Positions 1 to 8,958 of a DNA stretch of 64,000 bases are shown piece by piece. This DNA is from Paenibacillus sp. FSL H8-0079 (GTDB lineage Bacteria; Bacillota; Bacilli; Paenibacillales; Paenibacillaceae), in the NCBI RefSeq assembly GCF_037991315.1, contig NZ_CP150300.1, positions 1,240,001-1,304,000 of the forward strand, in the 5' to 3' direction. A model generated the notes under the pieces. That model worked only from the letters and a program-made list of their open reading frames with translations, did not search any database and was not told the DNA's origin. The stretch's first letter is position 1; the number at the start of each line of letters is the position of its first letter. Position numbers and translations under genes: made by a program.

Positions 1-1
1 C

Positions 2-1273
2 ACCGAACTGCTCACAAGATTGCGCGCCCAAATGGCGGCTGAAGTTGCCGAGCGTGAAGATGTACAGCAGCTGCGTGAGCACTATCACACCAGCTTGCCT
101 TTATTACAGGCAGATCTGATGGCGACCTTGCTCCATCGGCAGAAATCCTCGACATATATTCGTAGTAAAGCCAAACAATGTGGATTAGATCTGACAGGGA
201 AACGGTACGGTGTATCTGTATTGACACTGCATATGGACGGAGATGCTGAACTGAAACGCTTTGCTGCACTTAACATTGCGGCAGAAGTGTGGGCTGAGCA
301 TGGGGCTGGTCATGCGTTTATGCATCAGGAGACGATTGTCCTGCTCTATGTGGATCGCTCGGGCGGTACAGATGGAACGAAGCGGCAACAGAAGGCATTG
401 GAAAATGTCATACGCAGCATCAACCACTACTTACGTATCCCGGCGACAGTGGGATCTGGCCAGATTGTGGATACACTTGCGGATGTGAATCATGCCTACG
501 AAGATGCCCTGCTGGCACTGGATTATCGGCTTGTGCCTGGGACGGATTCAATCATATATATTGCGGATGTGGAGCGGCAGACGGCGGGCAAGCTGCGTTT
601 TGACGAGTTGAAGCAGCAGACGCTGACTCGTTGTCTGAAGGCCGGGACGCAGTCAGAGCTGGAGGAAGGCTTAGAGATCATTTTCCGGGAAATTACGGTA
701 GAACACGGGCGAAGTGATATTCAGCTCTATCTAATAGAAGTGTTAACAACGGTCTGGAAGGCAGCACAGGCATCAGGAGAAGCGATGGAAGATATCTTCG
801 GTGCAGGGTTCCAGTTGTATGCGGATTTGTTCCGACTGCCGGGACTTACTGAGGCGCAGATAAAGGTGCGAGAGGTCTGTCTGCTCGTACAACATCGCAT
901 TGCCAGCGGACGCCAGCATGTATACAAAGATATTGTCGAGCAGGCATTAGTTTTCACGAAAGAGCATTATGCTGACCCGGACCTTTCCATTCAAAAGGTG
1001 TGCGGACATCTGCATATCAGCTCCGGTTATTTTTGCGGCATTTTCAAAAAAGAAGTGCAGCTTACCTTCCTGCAATACCTGATGCAGATCCGAATGGAGG
1101 CAGCGCGTGAACTGCTTCGCTCGACAGAGCTAAAGTCGTTTCAGATTGCGGAGCAGGTTGGCTTTGCCGAACCGAATTACTTCAGTTTTTGCTTCAAAAA
1201 ACATATTGGCGTCTCACCCAAAGAATATCGTAAACAGGCCTCCCAGGCAGCAAGTGAAGGGTCGATTCGATGA
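2..1273 (+). CDS. YesN-like AraC-type response regulator, 5' end outside window
   Basis: This is the cytoplasmic regulator half of a YesM/YesN-type two-component system. The frame is open to the left edge, so the phospho-receiver domain is missing from view and the first in-window TTG at 20 is not the real start. The visible 420 or so residues are a central helical/GGDEF-like linker region typical of large YesN proteins, then a C-terminal AraC HTH pair (about the last 105 residues, with ADPDLSIQKVCGHLHIS and FQIAEQVGFAEPNYFS as the two recognition units). Its TGA overlaps the ATG of the sensor kinase by 4 bases, so the two are translationally coupled. Downstream sugar-binding and mgl genes suggest it controls sugar uptake. 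The family assignment is firm; the target genes are inferred from position. Confidence 0.9.
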   Translation, partial: TELLTRLRAQMAAEVAEREDVQQLREHYHTSLPLLQADLMATLLHRQKSSTYIRSKAKQCGLDLTGKRYGVSVLTLHMDGDAELKRFAALNIAAEVWAEHGAGHAFMHQETIVLLYVDRSGGTDGTKRQQKALENVIRSINHYLRIPATVGSGQIVDTLADVNHAYEDALLALDYRLVPGTDSIIYIADVERQTAGKLRFDELKQQTLTRCLKAGTQSELEEGLEIIFREITVEHGRSDIQLYLIEVLTTVWKAAQASGEAMEDIFGAGFQLYADLFRLPGLTEAQIKVREVCLLVQHRIASGRQHVYKDIVEQALVFTKEHYADPDLSIQKVCGHLHISSGYFCGIFKKEVQLTFLQYLMQIRMEAARELLRSTELKSFQIAEQVGFAEPNYFSFCFKKHIGVSPKEYRKQASQAASEGSIR

Positions 1274-3087
1274 AGTTCCTGTTCAGATGGGTGAAGTCCA
1301 TGGGAGTTCAATTGCGCTCTCGTCTGCGTTCCTCCAGGGTCAGCAGTATTCGGTTTATTATTACGTGGTCCTTCTCCGTCTTCATTGTCTTGGTGCTGAC
1401 CATCATGGCGATGCTTCTGCATGACAAGTTCACGCAGGCTGCCGAGCGAAGTGCGGAACTGACGACGAGACAGATTGTGGATCAAGTCAGTTATAACCTG
1501 GAGGATTACGTCCGCAGTATGTCGCATCTGTACCGTGCCATTGAGGAACACATGCTGCGTGACGGGACATGGGAAGGGGAACAGGTGGACAAACAGCTCG
1601 ACACACTGCTCAGCAGTCGTGAGGATATCATCTCCATAACTCTGCTCGATTCCAAGGGGCAATTGCTGAAGAACAGACCTACAGCCGAATTGAAAACCAG
1701 TGCCCATGTGACACAGCAAGGGTGGTTTCAGTCTGCGCTCCGTGTACCAGATCACCTGAGTTTCTCGTTACCTCATATTCAGAACATGTACACAGGCCCA
1801 TATAAATGGGTCGTTTCCATGAGCAAAGGTATAACGATACGCCAAAATGGTCAGGATCGGCAGGTCATCCTGCTGGTTGATATCAACTTCAAACAGATGG
1901 ATGAACTGAGCCGCCGGGTCAGTCTGGGGCAACGGGGATACATCTATATTATCGATGAGAGCGCGGGCAATATCGTGTACCATCCACAGCAGCAATTGAT
2001 GTATATGGGTCTCAAAAGCGAGAATATCGAACAGGCTTTGGTGGCTTCCGGCAGTTATGAAGATGAAGCAGATGGGCAGAAAAGGCTGAATACCGTGAAG
2101 TCGGTTGCCAATATCGGGTGGAAAATCGTTGGTGTCGCCTATCTGGATGAGATTATGACAACCCGTCAGGAAGTGAACGGATATCTCATTCGTGTTCTGG
2201 TGGTAGTGCTGGTGCTGGTCATTCTTGTCTCTTTGTTCCTATCCTCCAGTCTGACTCGCCCGATCCGGCGAATGGAACGCAAGATGAAGGCCGTGGAGCG
2301 TGGGGATTTCAACGTGGAATTGCCTATTGAAGGGCCGCTGGAGGTGGAACGTCTATCTCGTCGCTTTAATCTGATGGTCAATAAAATTCGCACCCTGATG
2401 GATGAGATCATCCATGAACAGGAACAGAAGCGGCGTCTGGAGCTGGAAGCCTTGCAGGCCCAGATCAATCCACATTTTCTATATAATACTCTGAATTCGG
2501 TAGTGCGCATGGTTGGCATGAGCCGCAATGAGGAAGTGATTACGATGATCACGTCTCTCTCTCGCCTTTTCCGCATCAGTCTCAGTCAAGGCAAAACGAT
2601 AATCACAATCAGGGAAGAGCTGGAGCATGCCCAGCATTATTTGACGATTCAGCAGATGAGGTTCAAGCGCAAATTCAACTTTACGATTAAAGCCGATGAG
2701 ACGCTTCTGGATTGCCTGACATTGAAGCTGGTGCTGCAACCCCTGATTGAGAATGCCATTGTTCATGGCATCGAGTACCATATGGACGAGGGATGTATTG
2801 AGATCGATGTCTATCGTGAGGACAACAAGTTGGTGTTTCGCATTACAGATAATGGGGTCGGCATGACGGAAGCACAGATGTCAGGGTTATTAAGTGGCAG
2901 TCCGGTTGTTAAAAGCGGTGCAGGATCAGGCGTAGCGGTACGCAACGTACATGATCGAATTCGGCTTTATTACGGGGAGGCATATGGCCTTGAATTTGCA
3001 AGTGAGTTGGAAGAAGGCACCACGGTCTGGATGCGGATTCCTGTTCAATCGCAGCAGAAGGAGGGCGAGCCTGATGACGGACAATAA
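1270..3087 (+). CDS. YesM-like sensor histidine kinase
   Basis: This 605-residue membrane kinase should phosphorylate the YesN-like regulator encoded just upstream. A first membrane segment lies near residues 28-52, followed by an extracellular sensor region of about 240 residues that looks like a Cache domain. A second membrane segment lies near 300-322 (VLVVVLVLVILVSLFL), then a HAMP linker (TRPIRRMERKMKAVERGDFNV). The His_kinase domain has the phospho-acceptor His near residue 402 in QINPHFLYNTLNS. The HATPase domain shows N and G boxes (PLIENAIVHGI, DNGVGM). The ATG start overlaps the upstream stop as ATGA. The next gene, a sugar-binding lipoprotein, begins before this one ends, so the three genes form one unit. 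Confidence 0.94.
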   Translation: MKFLFRWVKSMGVQLRSRLRSSRVSSIRFIITWSFSVFIVLVLTIMAMLLHDKFTQAAERSAELTTRQIVDQVSYNLEDYVRSMSHLYRAIEEHMLRDGTWEGEQVDKQLDTLLSSREDIISITLLDSKGQLLKNRPTAELKTSAHVTQQGWFQSALRVPDHLSFSLPHIQNMYTGPYKWVVSMSKGITIRQNGQDRQVILLVDINFKQMDELSRRVSLGQRGYIYIIDESAGNIVYHPQQQLMYMGLKSENIEQALVASGSYEDEADGQKRLNTVKSVANIGWKIVGVAYLDEIMTTRQEVNGYLIRVLVVVLVLVILVSLFLSSSLTRPIRRMERKMKAVERGDFNVELPIEGPLEVERLSRRFNLMVNKIRTLMDEIIHEQEQKRRLELEALQAQINPHFLYNTLNSVVRMVGMSRNEEVITMITSLSRLFRISLSQGKTIITIREELEHAQHYLTIQQMRFKRKFNFTIKADETLLDCLTLKLVLQPLIENAIVHGIEYHMDEGCIEIDVYREDNKLVFRITDNGVGMTEAQMSGLLSGSPVVKSGAGSGVAVRNVHDRIRLYYGEAYGLEFASELEEGTTVWMRIPVQSQQKEGEPDDGQ

Positions 3088-4252
3088 GGTGAATAGGAGC
3101 GATATCCCCAGCCACAGAGTTGTAGGGTCATACATTCGTACGTTTTTGAAAAAGGTTGCTGCGAGCTTTCCAGGAATACGGAAACGTCGGTTAGTAACCC
3201 TGACAGCCGCAAGCTGCTGTCTGTTCATATGTAGTGCCTGTGGCTCATCGAGTCCCGATGCTACGGCAGTAACGCCACGTATCGCGCTGATTACGCCAGC
3301 TGGAACAGGGGAACTTGCGGAAGCCATCCGGCTTGGTGCCGAAGCGGCTGCCAAAGAAAGTGGGGCGGAGCTGATGACCGTGGAGGCATACCCTTCCGAC
3401 GGTAATGTGTATACGCCATCCATTCCAGACTCCGTTGGTAGTCAGATACAGGCTAAGCAGGCCAATACGGGCCGTGGAACGTTGTCTCGCAGTGCACGGG
3501 AGCAGGCCCAGGTGGATGCCGCGGCATTGGCTCTGAAGCAGGGAGCATCAGCTCTATTGGTTGATCCCCTAAGTGAGAAAGCACTTAGTGACATCATTCA
3601 GGAGGCACAGACAACAAATTCCGATGGAACCATTGTTCCTGTCATTGTACTTAACGATGAATTTCCCGTGAAAGGTATCACCAGTGTCATCTCTATGGAT
3701 AATGTGGAGGCTGGACGGCAAGCAGGGCAGGCCATGGCAGAGCTATTGGAAGGACGAGGGTATGTGGCTTTATTGGGTCCCGATCCTCTTAATTCTGGTC
3801 TGATTCAGAGAGAGCAGGGGGTTATGGAAGCCTTGGTTCAGTATCCTAATATTCAAGTGGAACCCAAATCGATATGTAATACCAGGGATGGATGTTGGCA
3901 GACTGCGAAGCAATTGCTGGATCAGCAGGAGGTGGATGGCTTCATTGCTCTTCAGGAACCGGCTTCTCTGGGAGCAGCCGATGAACTGAATCGACGCAAA
4001 TCTGCGGATAAGGTAAGAATTGTTGGATTCGGCAGTGAACAACAGCAACTGGAGCAATTGCAAGAAGGGGTCTTTGATCATCTCATCGTCCAGAATGGAT
4101 ACAGTGCAGGTTATCTGGGATTGAATCAAGCCGTTGCGCGGCTGAACAATCAATCGGTGCAGGCGAGAGTGTTACTTGAGACGAAGCTGGTTAGTACCGA
4201 CAATATGTTCTGGATGGATAACCAGAAGCTGCTGTTTCCTTTTGTTCAATGA
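3074..4252 (+). CDS. Periplasmic-binding-protein-like sugar-binding lipoprotein
   Basis: This 392-residue protein is a predicted membrane-anchored sugar-binding protein. The start at 3074 is chosen because AGGAGGG precedes it at good spacing; a longer frame from 2951 would overlap the kinase by more than 130 bases. The N-terminus is unusually long and basic, about 35 residues ahead of a hydrophobic stretch ending in the lipobox LFICSACGSS. The mature part has the two-lobe type 1 periplasmic fold (PRIALITPAGTGELAEAIRLGAEAA, then SALLVDP and VSMDNVEAGRQAGQAMAELL). It sits in the two-component operon and overlaps the kinase gene by 14 bases. The mgl importer has its own binding protein, so this one may be a co-receptor for the kinase. 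That role is inferred, not shown. Confidence 0.85.
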   Translation: MTDNKVNRSDIPSHRVVGSYIRTFLKKVAASFPGIRKRRLVTLTAASCCLFICSACGSSSPDATAVTPRIALITPAGTGELAEAIRLGAEAAAKESGAELMTVEAYPSDGNVYTPSIPDSVGSQIQAKQANTGRGTLSRSAREQAQVDAAALALKQGASALLVDPLSEKALSDIIQEAQTTNSDGTIVPVIVLNDEFPVKGITSVISMDNVEAGRQAGQAMAELLEGRGYVALLGPDPLNSGLIQREQGVMEALVQYPNIQVEPKSICNTRDGCWQTAKQLLDQQEVDGFIALQEPASLGAADELNRRKSADKVRIVGFGSEQQQLEQLQEGVFDHLIVQNGYSAGYLGLNQAVARLNNQSVQARVLLETKLVSTDNMFWMDNQKLLFPFVQ

Positions 4253-4340
4253 ACGAGTGCCGGAACGAATGCTGAATGATGAAATTAATCCATTTTCTTA
4301 ACTTGAGGAAGATTTCGATAAAACAGGTGAAGATATTGTA

Positions 4341-4369
4341 TTCGAATTTAATGTAAACCCTTTCATAAT
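4341..4369 (+). promoter_or_regulatory. Candidate mgl promoter with overlapping cre-like box
   Basis: TTCGAA (4341-4346) and CATAAT (4364-4369) are spaced by 17 bases and could be a weak sigma-A promoter for mglB. TGTAAACCCTTTCA (4352-4365) matches the CcpA cre consensus TGWAANCGNTNWCA except for one central base (C in place of G). A cre overlapping the -10 would give glucose repression of the sugar importer. Both are motif reads without experimental support. Confidence 0.45.
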
Positions 4370-4415
4370 AAAGATATCGGTAAAGCCGAATGAACTTGGG
4401 GGAGGTCATTAGGAT

Positions 4416-5477
4416 ATGAAGAAAACATGGATGACACTGTTAATTACGGCATGTATGGTTGTGGCGGCGGGTTGTAGTAGCGGTGGAGATAGTGCAGGTG
4501 GAAGTACGGGGACAGATACAGGAGGCCAGACAGCAGCCGGTACGGAAACGCCCAAGATTGGTGTCGCTATCTACAAATTCGATGATACGTTCATGACGGG
4601 TGTACGTAATGCGATGACTGCAGCAGCGGAAGGCATTGCGACCCTGGATATCGTGGATAGCCAGAATGCACAACCGACCCAGAATGAGAAAGTCGATCTG
4701 TTTGTATCCAAGAAATATAATGCAATGGCTGTGAATCCGGTAGACCGCACGGCGGCAGGTGTCATCATTGACAAGGCCAAGGCAGCGAATATTCCAGTGG
4801 TGTTCCTCAACCGTGAGCCAGTAGCTGAAGATATGAACAAGTGGGATAAAGTGTACTATGTAGGAGCGAAAGCGGAGGAGTCCGGTACGATCTCTGGACA
4901 ACTGATTGTGGATTACTGGAAAGCACATCCGGAAGCAGACAAAAATGGCGATGGCAAACTGCAATACGTCATGTTGAAAGGGGAACCGGGTCACCAGGAT
5001 GCAGAGCTTCGGACCAAATATTCGGTTCAGGCGATCCAGGATGCCGGTATCGAAGTGGAAGCACTGGCGGAAGACACGGCGATGTGGGACCGGGTGAAAG
5101 GTCAGGAGAAAATGCAGGCGTTCCTGGCTTCCCATGGTGACAAGATTGAAGCCGTTCTCGCGAATAATGATGACATGGCCTTGGGCGCCATTGAGGCATT
5201 GAAAGCAGCCGGATACTTCAAGGATGGCAAATCGATGCCGGTAGTAGGCGTAGATGCAACGGCTCCGGCTATTCAGGCTCTACAGGATGGTACGATGCTC
5301 GGTACGGTGCTCAATGATGCCAAGAATCAGGGTGCAGCCACGGTAGCACTGGCTTCCGTACTTGCCAAAGGTGAGACACCAACAAAGGAAAATACCAAAT
5401 ATGACATTACAGATGGTAAATATGTCTGGATTGCCTACAAAAAGATTACAAAAGACAACATTGCCGACGCCCAATAA
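4416..5477 (+). CDS. mglB: Galactose/methyl-galactoside ABC transporter substrate-binding protein MglB
   Basis: This 353-residue lipoprotein captures sugar for the MglA/MglC importer. A signal peptide with lipobox VVAAGCSS (lipidated Cys near 20) leads a Gly/Ser/Thr-rich linker and then a type 1 periplasmic-binding fold (PKIGVAIYKFDDTFMTGVRNAM). An EF-hand-like loop DKNGDGKLQY near 169-178 matches the calcium loop that is characteristic of MglB and rarer in ribose or xylose binders; this is the best reason for the galactose call. NREP and GVDATAPA are typical ligand-site segments. A GGGGGAGG ribosome site lies upstream of the ATG. A terminator hairpin follows before mglA, so the binding protein is probably made in excess. 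Exact sugar specificity is inferred from family resemblance. Confidence 0.9.
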   Translation: MKKTWMTLLITACMVVAAGCSSGGDSAGGSTGTDTGGQTAAGTETPKIGVAIYKFDDTFMTGVRNAMTAAAEGIATLDIVDSQNAQPTQNEKVDLFVSKKYNAMAVNPVDRTAAGVIIDKAKAANIPVVFLNREPVAEDMNKWDKVYYVGAKAEESGTISGQLIVDYWKAHPEADKNGDGKLQYVMLKGEPGHQDAELRTKYSVQAIQDAGIEVEALAEDTAMWDRVKGQEKMQAFLASHGDKIEAVLANNDDMALGAIEALKAAGYFKDGKSMPVVGVDATAPAIQALQDGTMLGTVLNDAKNQGAATVALASVLAKGETPTKENTKYDITDGKYVWIAYKKITKDNIADAQ

Positions 5478-5488
5478 CAGTACGAGAC

Positions 5489-5523
5489 AGGGACGTCCGT
5501 CATTCGGGTAGCGTCCCTTTTTT
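5489..5523 (+). terminator. Intrinsic terminator/attenuator between mglB and mglA
   Basis: AGGGACG (5489-5495) pairs with CGTCCCT (5512-5518) and six T residues follow. It lies inside the mgl operon, so partial read-through would lower the ATPase and permease relative to the binding protein. Confidence 0.75.
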
Positions 5524-5551
5524 GCCGGTCATATGGAAGGGAGGAACCAAG

Positions 5552-7057
5552 ATGGAGTCACCTTACCTGCTGGAGATGAATGGAGTTTCCAAAGCATTTC
5601 CGGGTGTGCAGGCACTAAGTCAGGTCACATTGAAAGTGAAGCCGGGAACGGTTCACGCCTTGATGGGAGAGAATGGAGCGGGGAAATCGACGCTTATGAA
5701 ATGTCTGTTCGGCATGTATCGTCCAGATGAAGGAACGATACGAATCGAAGGAAAGGATGTGGATATTCCGAATTCCAAAGCGGCACTTCAGCAAGGCATA
5801 TCCATGATTCATCAGGAGCTGAACCCGGTCCCGCATCGTCCGGTGATGGAGAATATATGGCTGGGTCGTTTTCCGATGAGGGGGATACTGGTGGACGAGA
5901 AACGGATGTATACCGATACGCTGGCCCTGTTCAAGGACTTGAACCTGGATATTGATCCGAAGGCTCAGGCGGGAACACTGTCTGTCTCCAAGATTCAATC
6001 CATGGAAATCGCCAAGGCCGTCTCTTTTCAATCCAAAGTCATCGTCATGGATGAGCCAACTTCTTCCCTGACAGGCAAGGAAGTGGATCAGCTATTTGCC
6101 ATTATTAATGAACTGCGCAGTCGCGGCGTATCCATTATCTATATTTCACACAAGATGGAGGAGATCCTGACGATCTCGGATGAAGTGACGATCATGCGTG
6201 ATGGCTTCGTTGTCGGGACTTGGGATGCCGCTGATTTAACGACAGATCTTATTATTACGCGCATGGTTGGCCGTGATCTGGATGAACGTTTCCCGGAACG
6301 GACGAACGTACCCGGTGAAGTGATATTGAAAGCCGAGGGTCTGACATCGAACCAGTCCAAATCGTTTCGTGATGTATCCTTTGAGCTGCGAAAAGGTGAA
6401 GTGCTCGGTATTGGTGGCCTGGTTGGAGCACAGCGGACAGAACTGATGGAGTCCTTGTTCGGACTGCGCGGACTCGCTTCAGGTACCATTTCGATTCATG
6501 GGCGCAAGGTGAAAATTAACTCTCCCGCAGCAGCGAAACGTCATAACATTGCGTTGCTCACGGAAGAACGAAGGGTCACGGGAATTTTCCCAGTGTTGTC
6601 AGTGTATGAGAATACGATCATTGCGAGTCTGGGGCGCTACCGAAATCGCGTGGGCTTGCTGGACGAGAAAAAGGGCCGCGAAGAGGCACGTGAGCAGACG
6701 CAGAAGTTCAGAACCAAAACGCCTTCAGTTAACACGCTAATTCGCAACCTGTCTGGTGGTAATCAACAAAAAGTTCTACTAGCTCGCTGGTTGCTGACCG
6801 ACCCGGAGATACTTCTGCTGGATGAACCGACACGTGGCATCGATGTAGGAGCCAAATTCGAGATTTACACCATTATTATGGAACTGGCTCGTCAGGGCAA
6901 AAGCATTATCATGATCAGCTCAGAGATGCCAGAACTGCTGGGCATGTCGGATCGCATTATGGTGATGAGCGAAGGGCGTCTCACTGGAATCGTGGACGGA
7001 GCCGAGGCAACCGAGCAGAATATTATGAGGCTGGCCGCGCAGCAACGGATGGCTTAG
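5552..7057 (+). CDS. mglA: Galactose/methyl-galactoside ABC transporter ATP-binding protein MglA
   Basis: This 501-residue protein is the duplicated ATPase that powers sugar import through MglC. The first nucleotide-binding domain has a full Walker A (GENGAGKST) and Walker B (VIVMDEPTSSL) with the atypical signature LSVSKIQ. The second has a degenerate Walker A (GGLVGAQRTE), the signature LSGGNQQK and Walker B LLLDEPTRGID. This asymmetric pattern is normal for carbohydrate-uptake type 2 ATPases. The start at 5552 follows GGGAGGA at good spacing; a TTG at 5522 in the terminator tail is unlikely. The gap to mglC is 15 bases. Length fits the family. Confidence 0.93.
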   Translation: MESPYLLEMNGVSKAFPGVQALSQVTLKVKPGTVHALMGENGAGKSTLMKCLFGMYRPDEGTIRIEGKDVDIPNSKAALQQGISMIHQELNPVPHRPVMENIWLGRFPMRGILVDEKRMYTDTLALFKDLNLDIDPKAQAGTLSVSKIQSMEIAKAVSFQSKVIVMDEPTSSLTGKEVDQLFAIINELRSRGVSIIYISHKMEEILTISDEVTIMRDGFVVGTWDAADLTTDLIITRMVGRDLDERFPERTNVPGEVILKAEGLTSNQSKSFRDVSFELRKGEVLGIGGLVGAQRTELMESLFGLRGLASGTISIHGRKVKINSPAAAKRHNIALLTEERRVTGIFPVLSVYENTIIASLGRYRNRVGLLDEKKGREEAREQTQKFRTKTPSVNTLIRNLSGGNQQKVLLARWLLTDPEILLLDEPTRGIDVGAKFEIYTIIMELARQGKSIIMISSEMPELLGMSDRIMVMSEGRLTGIVDGAEATEQNIMRLAAQQRMA

Positions 7058-7072
7058 TCAGGAGGGAAACAG

Positions 7073-8092
7073 ATGAACACACAGATGATCAATCAAGTAA
7101 AACAATATGTCACACAGCGCGCAATCTTTATCGTATTGATTCTGCTCATCATTGGTATTGCGATTGCCGATCCGAATTTTCTTGCCTTCTCCACACTGCG
7201 GGACATCTTACAGCAGTCCTCCACACGGGCCATTATTGCGCTCGGTGCAGCCTTTATCCTCGTCACGGGCGGGGTCGATCTGTCCGCTGGACGGGTGGTT
7301 GGTCTAACGGCTGTTGTATCGGCATCGATGTTGCAAATTGATGAATATGCAAATCGCTTCTTCCCCGATCTGCCCCAGTTATGGGTGGGTCTGCCGATCC
7401 TTGTGGGGATTACCGCAGGTCTATTCGTGGGATTGGTAAATGGACTCATTGTCGCCAAATTACATGTGCCACCTTTTATCGCAACGCTGGGTACAATGGT
7501 AGCCGTGTATGGATTGAACTCCATTTATTTTGATACGGAACCCAACCAATCGCAGCCGATCGGAGGATTGAGACCCGACTTCACTGTCATTGGCTCTGGC
7601 TACATTGATCTGGGCGGGGGTTATTCCATCCCTTATATCGTCCTCATTGCGATTGCGGTGGCATTAATCTGCTGGGTGATCTTTAACAAAACACGTCTCG
7701 GCAAAAACATGTACGCGATCGGCGGCAACATTCAGGCAGCGCATGTATCCGGGATTCATGTAGCACGCAACCTGGTTGCCCTGTATGCCATTGCGGGTGC
7801 ATTGTATGGTCTGGGTGGTGTGCTTGAGGCAGCACGAACAGGCGGAGCAACAAACAATTACGGTAACATGTATGAGCTGGATGCGATTGCCGCATGTGTG
7901 GTAGGTGGTGTATCAACGGCTGGAGGTATTGGGACTGTGCCTGGAGTTATGGCAGGTGTACTGATCTTCGGGGTCATCAACTATGGCCTGACGTTTATCG
8001 GTGTAAGTCCATACTGGCAGCTGATTATCAAAGGATTGATCATTGTTGCTGCGGTGGCTTTTGATATCCGTAAGTATATGGCAAAGAAATAA
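7073..8092 (+). CDS. mglC: Galactose/methyl-galactoside ABC transporter permease MglC
   Basis: This 339-residue membrane permease forms the sugar channel with MglA. It has about eight to ten hydrophobic segments, starting at AIFIVLILLIIGIAIADP. Family hallmarks are the ITGGVDLSAG-like segment (VTGGVDLSAGRVVGLTAV) near residue 65 and GGNIQAAHVSGIHV in the ATPase-contact region. AGGAGGG precedes the ATG. The stop codon falls at the degraded outer end of a MITE-like repeat (8083-8310), so the very end of the gene and the repeat overlap or abut. It is the last gene of the mgl operon. Confidence 0.93.
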   Translation: MNTQMINQVKQYVTQRAIFIVLILLIIGIAIADPNFLAFSTLRDILQQSSTRAIIALGAAFILVTGGVDLSAGRVVGLTAVVSASMLQIDEYANRFFPDLPQLWVGLPILVGITAGLFVGLVNGLIVAKLHVPPFIATLGTMVAVYGLNSIYFDTEPNQSQPIGGLRPDFTVIGSGYIDLGGGYSIPYIVLIAIAVALICWVIFNKTRLGKNMYAIGGNIQAAHVSGIHVARNLVALYAIAGALYGLGGVLEAARTGGATNNYGNMYELDAIAACVVGGVSTAGGIGTVPGVMAGVLIFGVINYGLTFIGVSPYWQLIIKGLIIVAAVAFDIRKYMAKK

Positions 8093-8310
8093 GATGAGCC
8101 AAAAAAGGTTACACCAGTCACTCCGATGACAGAACAACCTTCTGATCGCTGTTATCCCCAGATTTTCCCTTCTAAAGAAGTGAAAATCTGGGGATAGCAT
8201 ATGCTTCCGATGCAGCTTTCTTTCAGAAAGCTTTTAGGCGAACGCTCCGCTTCTTCAGGTTATTTCTGTCTTCTACGTTATCGTGTAAATAATTTGTTCA
8301 TCTTATATGG
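8083..8310 (-). repeat. MITE-like interspersed repeat, copy A (minus orientation)
   Basis: Read on the minus strand, this copy starts with CCATATAAGATGAAC and runs through AACCTGAAGAAGCGGAGCG, a small AGCTTTCT/AGAAAGCT hairpin and the core hairpin ATCCCCAGATTTT/AAAATCTGGGGAT (8155-8195). It ends with AACAGCGATC and GTCATCGGAGTGA plus a weak terminal repeat that reaches the mglC stop. It matches copies at 31360 and 43625 over nearly its whole length. Confidence 0.8.
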
Positions 8311-8323
8311 AAAAGCAGCAAAG

Positions 8324-8358
8324 AAGCCAGCCCTCGGGATATAGAGAGCTGGCTTTAA
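8324..8358 (-). terminator. Terminator of the small membrane-protein gene
   Basis: AAGCCAGC (8324-8331) pairs with GCTGGCTT (8348-8355). It lies just downstream of the minus-strand gene that ends at 8363. Confidence 0.6.
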
Positions 8359-8362
8359 TTGT

Positions 8363-8698
8363 TTAACCATTGACCATCCAATCGATAACGGGGATAAATA
8401 GCCCAATAATGCAAAAGAGCAACATGAATCCGGCGACGTTATAAGATACACTTGTGCCAAAATGTGCACGATATTTTTTGGCAATTAAGAAGGTCGGAAT
8501 CCAGAAAAGGGCTGCTACCACAAAAGGAATGTGAAGTCCCTGAGTTCCGTTGCTATAGATAGGCATGTTTATTAAGTTGAACAGGTAATGGCTGATCATA
8601 AAATTTGTTTTGCCCCATTGGAAGTTAAAGGCGAGACCCATCAACAGTACGAGCAGAGAGAGCGTTCCGAGGCCCAGTGGTTTTCGTTGTGTTGTCAT
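8363..8698 (-). CDS. Small predicted membrane protein of unknown function
   Basis: This 111-residue protein has three strongly hydrophobic segments near residues 11-27, 56-75 and 87-107 and a short basic N-terminus (MTTQRKPLG). The segment FLIAKKYRAHFG separates the second and third helices. I do not recognise a named family. It stands alone, divergent from the sensor kinase at 8959 and followed by its own terminator. A GGAG-type ribosome site (GGAGGAG on the coding strand) lies just upstream of the ATG, which supports real translation. Confidence 0.7.
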   Translation of the reverse strand: MTTQRKPLGLGTLSLLVLLMGLAFNFQWGKTNFMISHYLFNLINMPIYSNGTQGLHIPFVVAALFWIPTFLIAKKYRAHFGTSVSYNVAGFMLLFCIIGLFIPVIDWMVNG

Positions 8699-8958
8699 GT
8701 AGACTCCTCCATAACTATGATTTTATCCTAAATTAATCCATTAATGTATTGTATCACAATGATGATCCATGCGTAGAATAATTGTTTCACTTTTGCCTAT
8801 TACAATTCATGCATATGTCCTATTGCCTTCATAATTTATACATTCATGCGAATTTGAGAAGCCTCCACTAATCGACAACATCAGCTAATCATACTCGATA
8901 TAATACATGTACATAAGTTGTTAGATGTGATTTTTTATGTCAAAGGGGGCGAGGCTAT

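Noticed and set aside
4440..5135. 231-codon ORF on the minus strand inside mglB
   Set aside because: It is antisense to a clear MglB protein, has no ribosome site and gives no recognisable domain.
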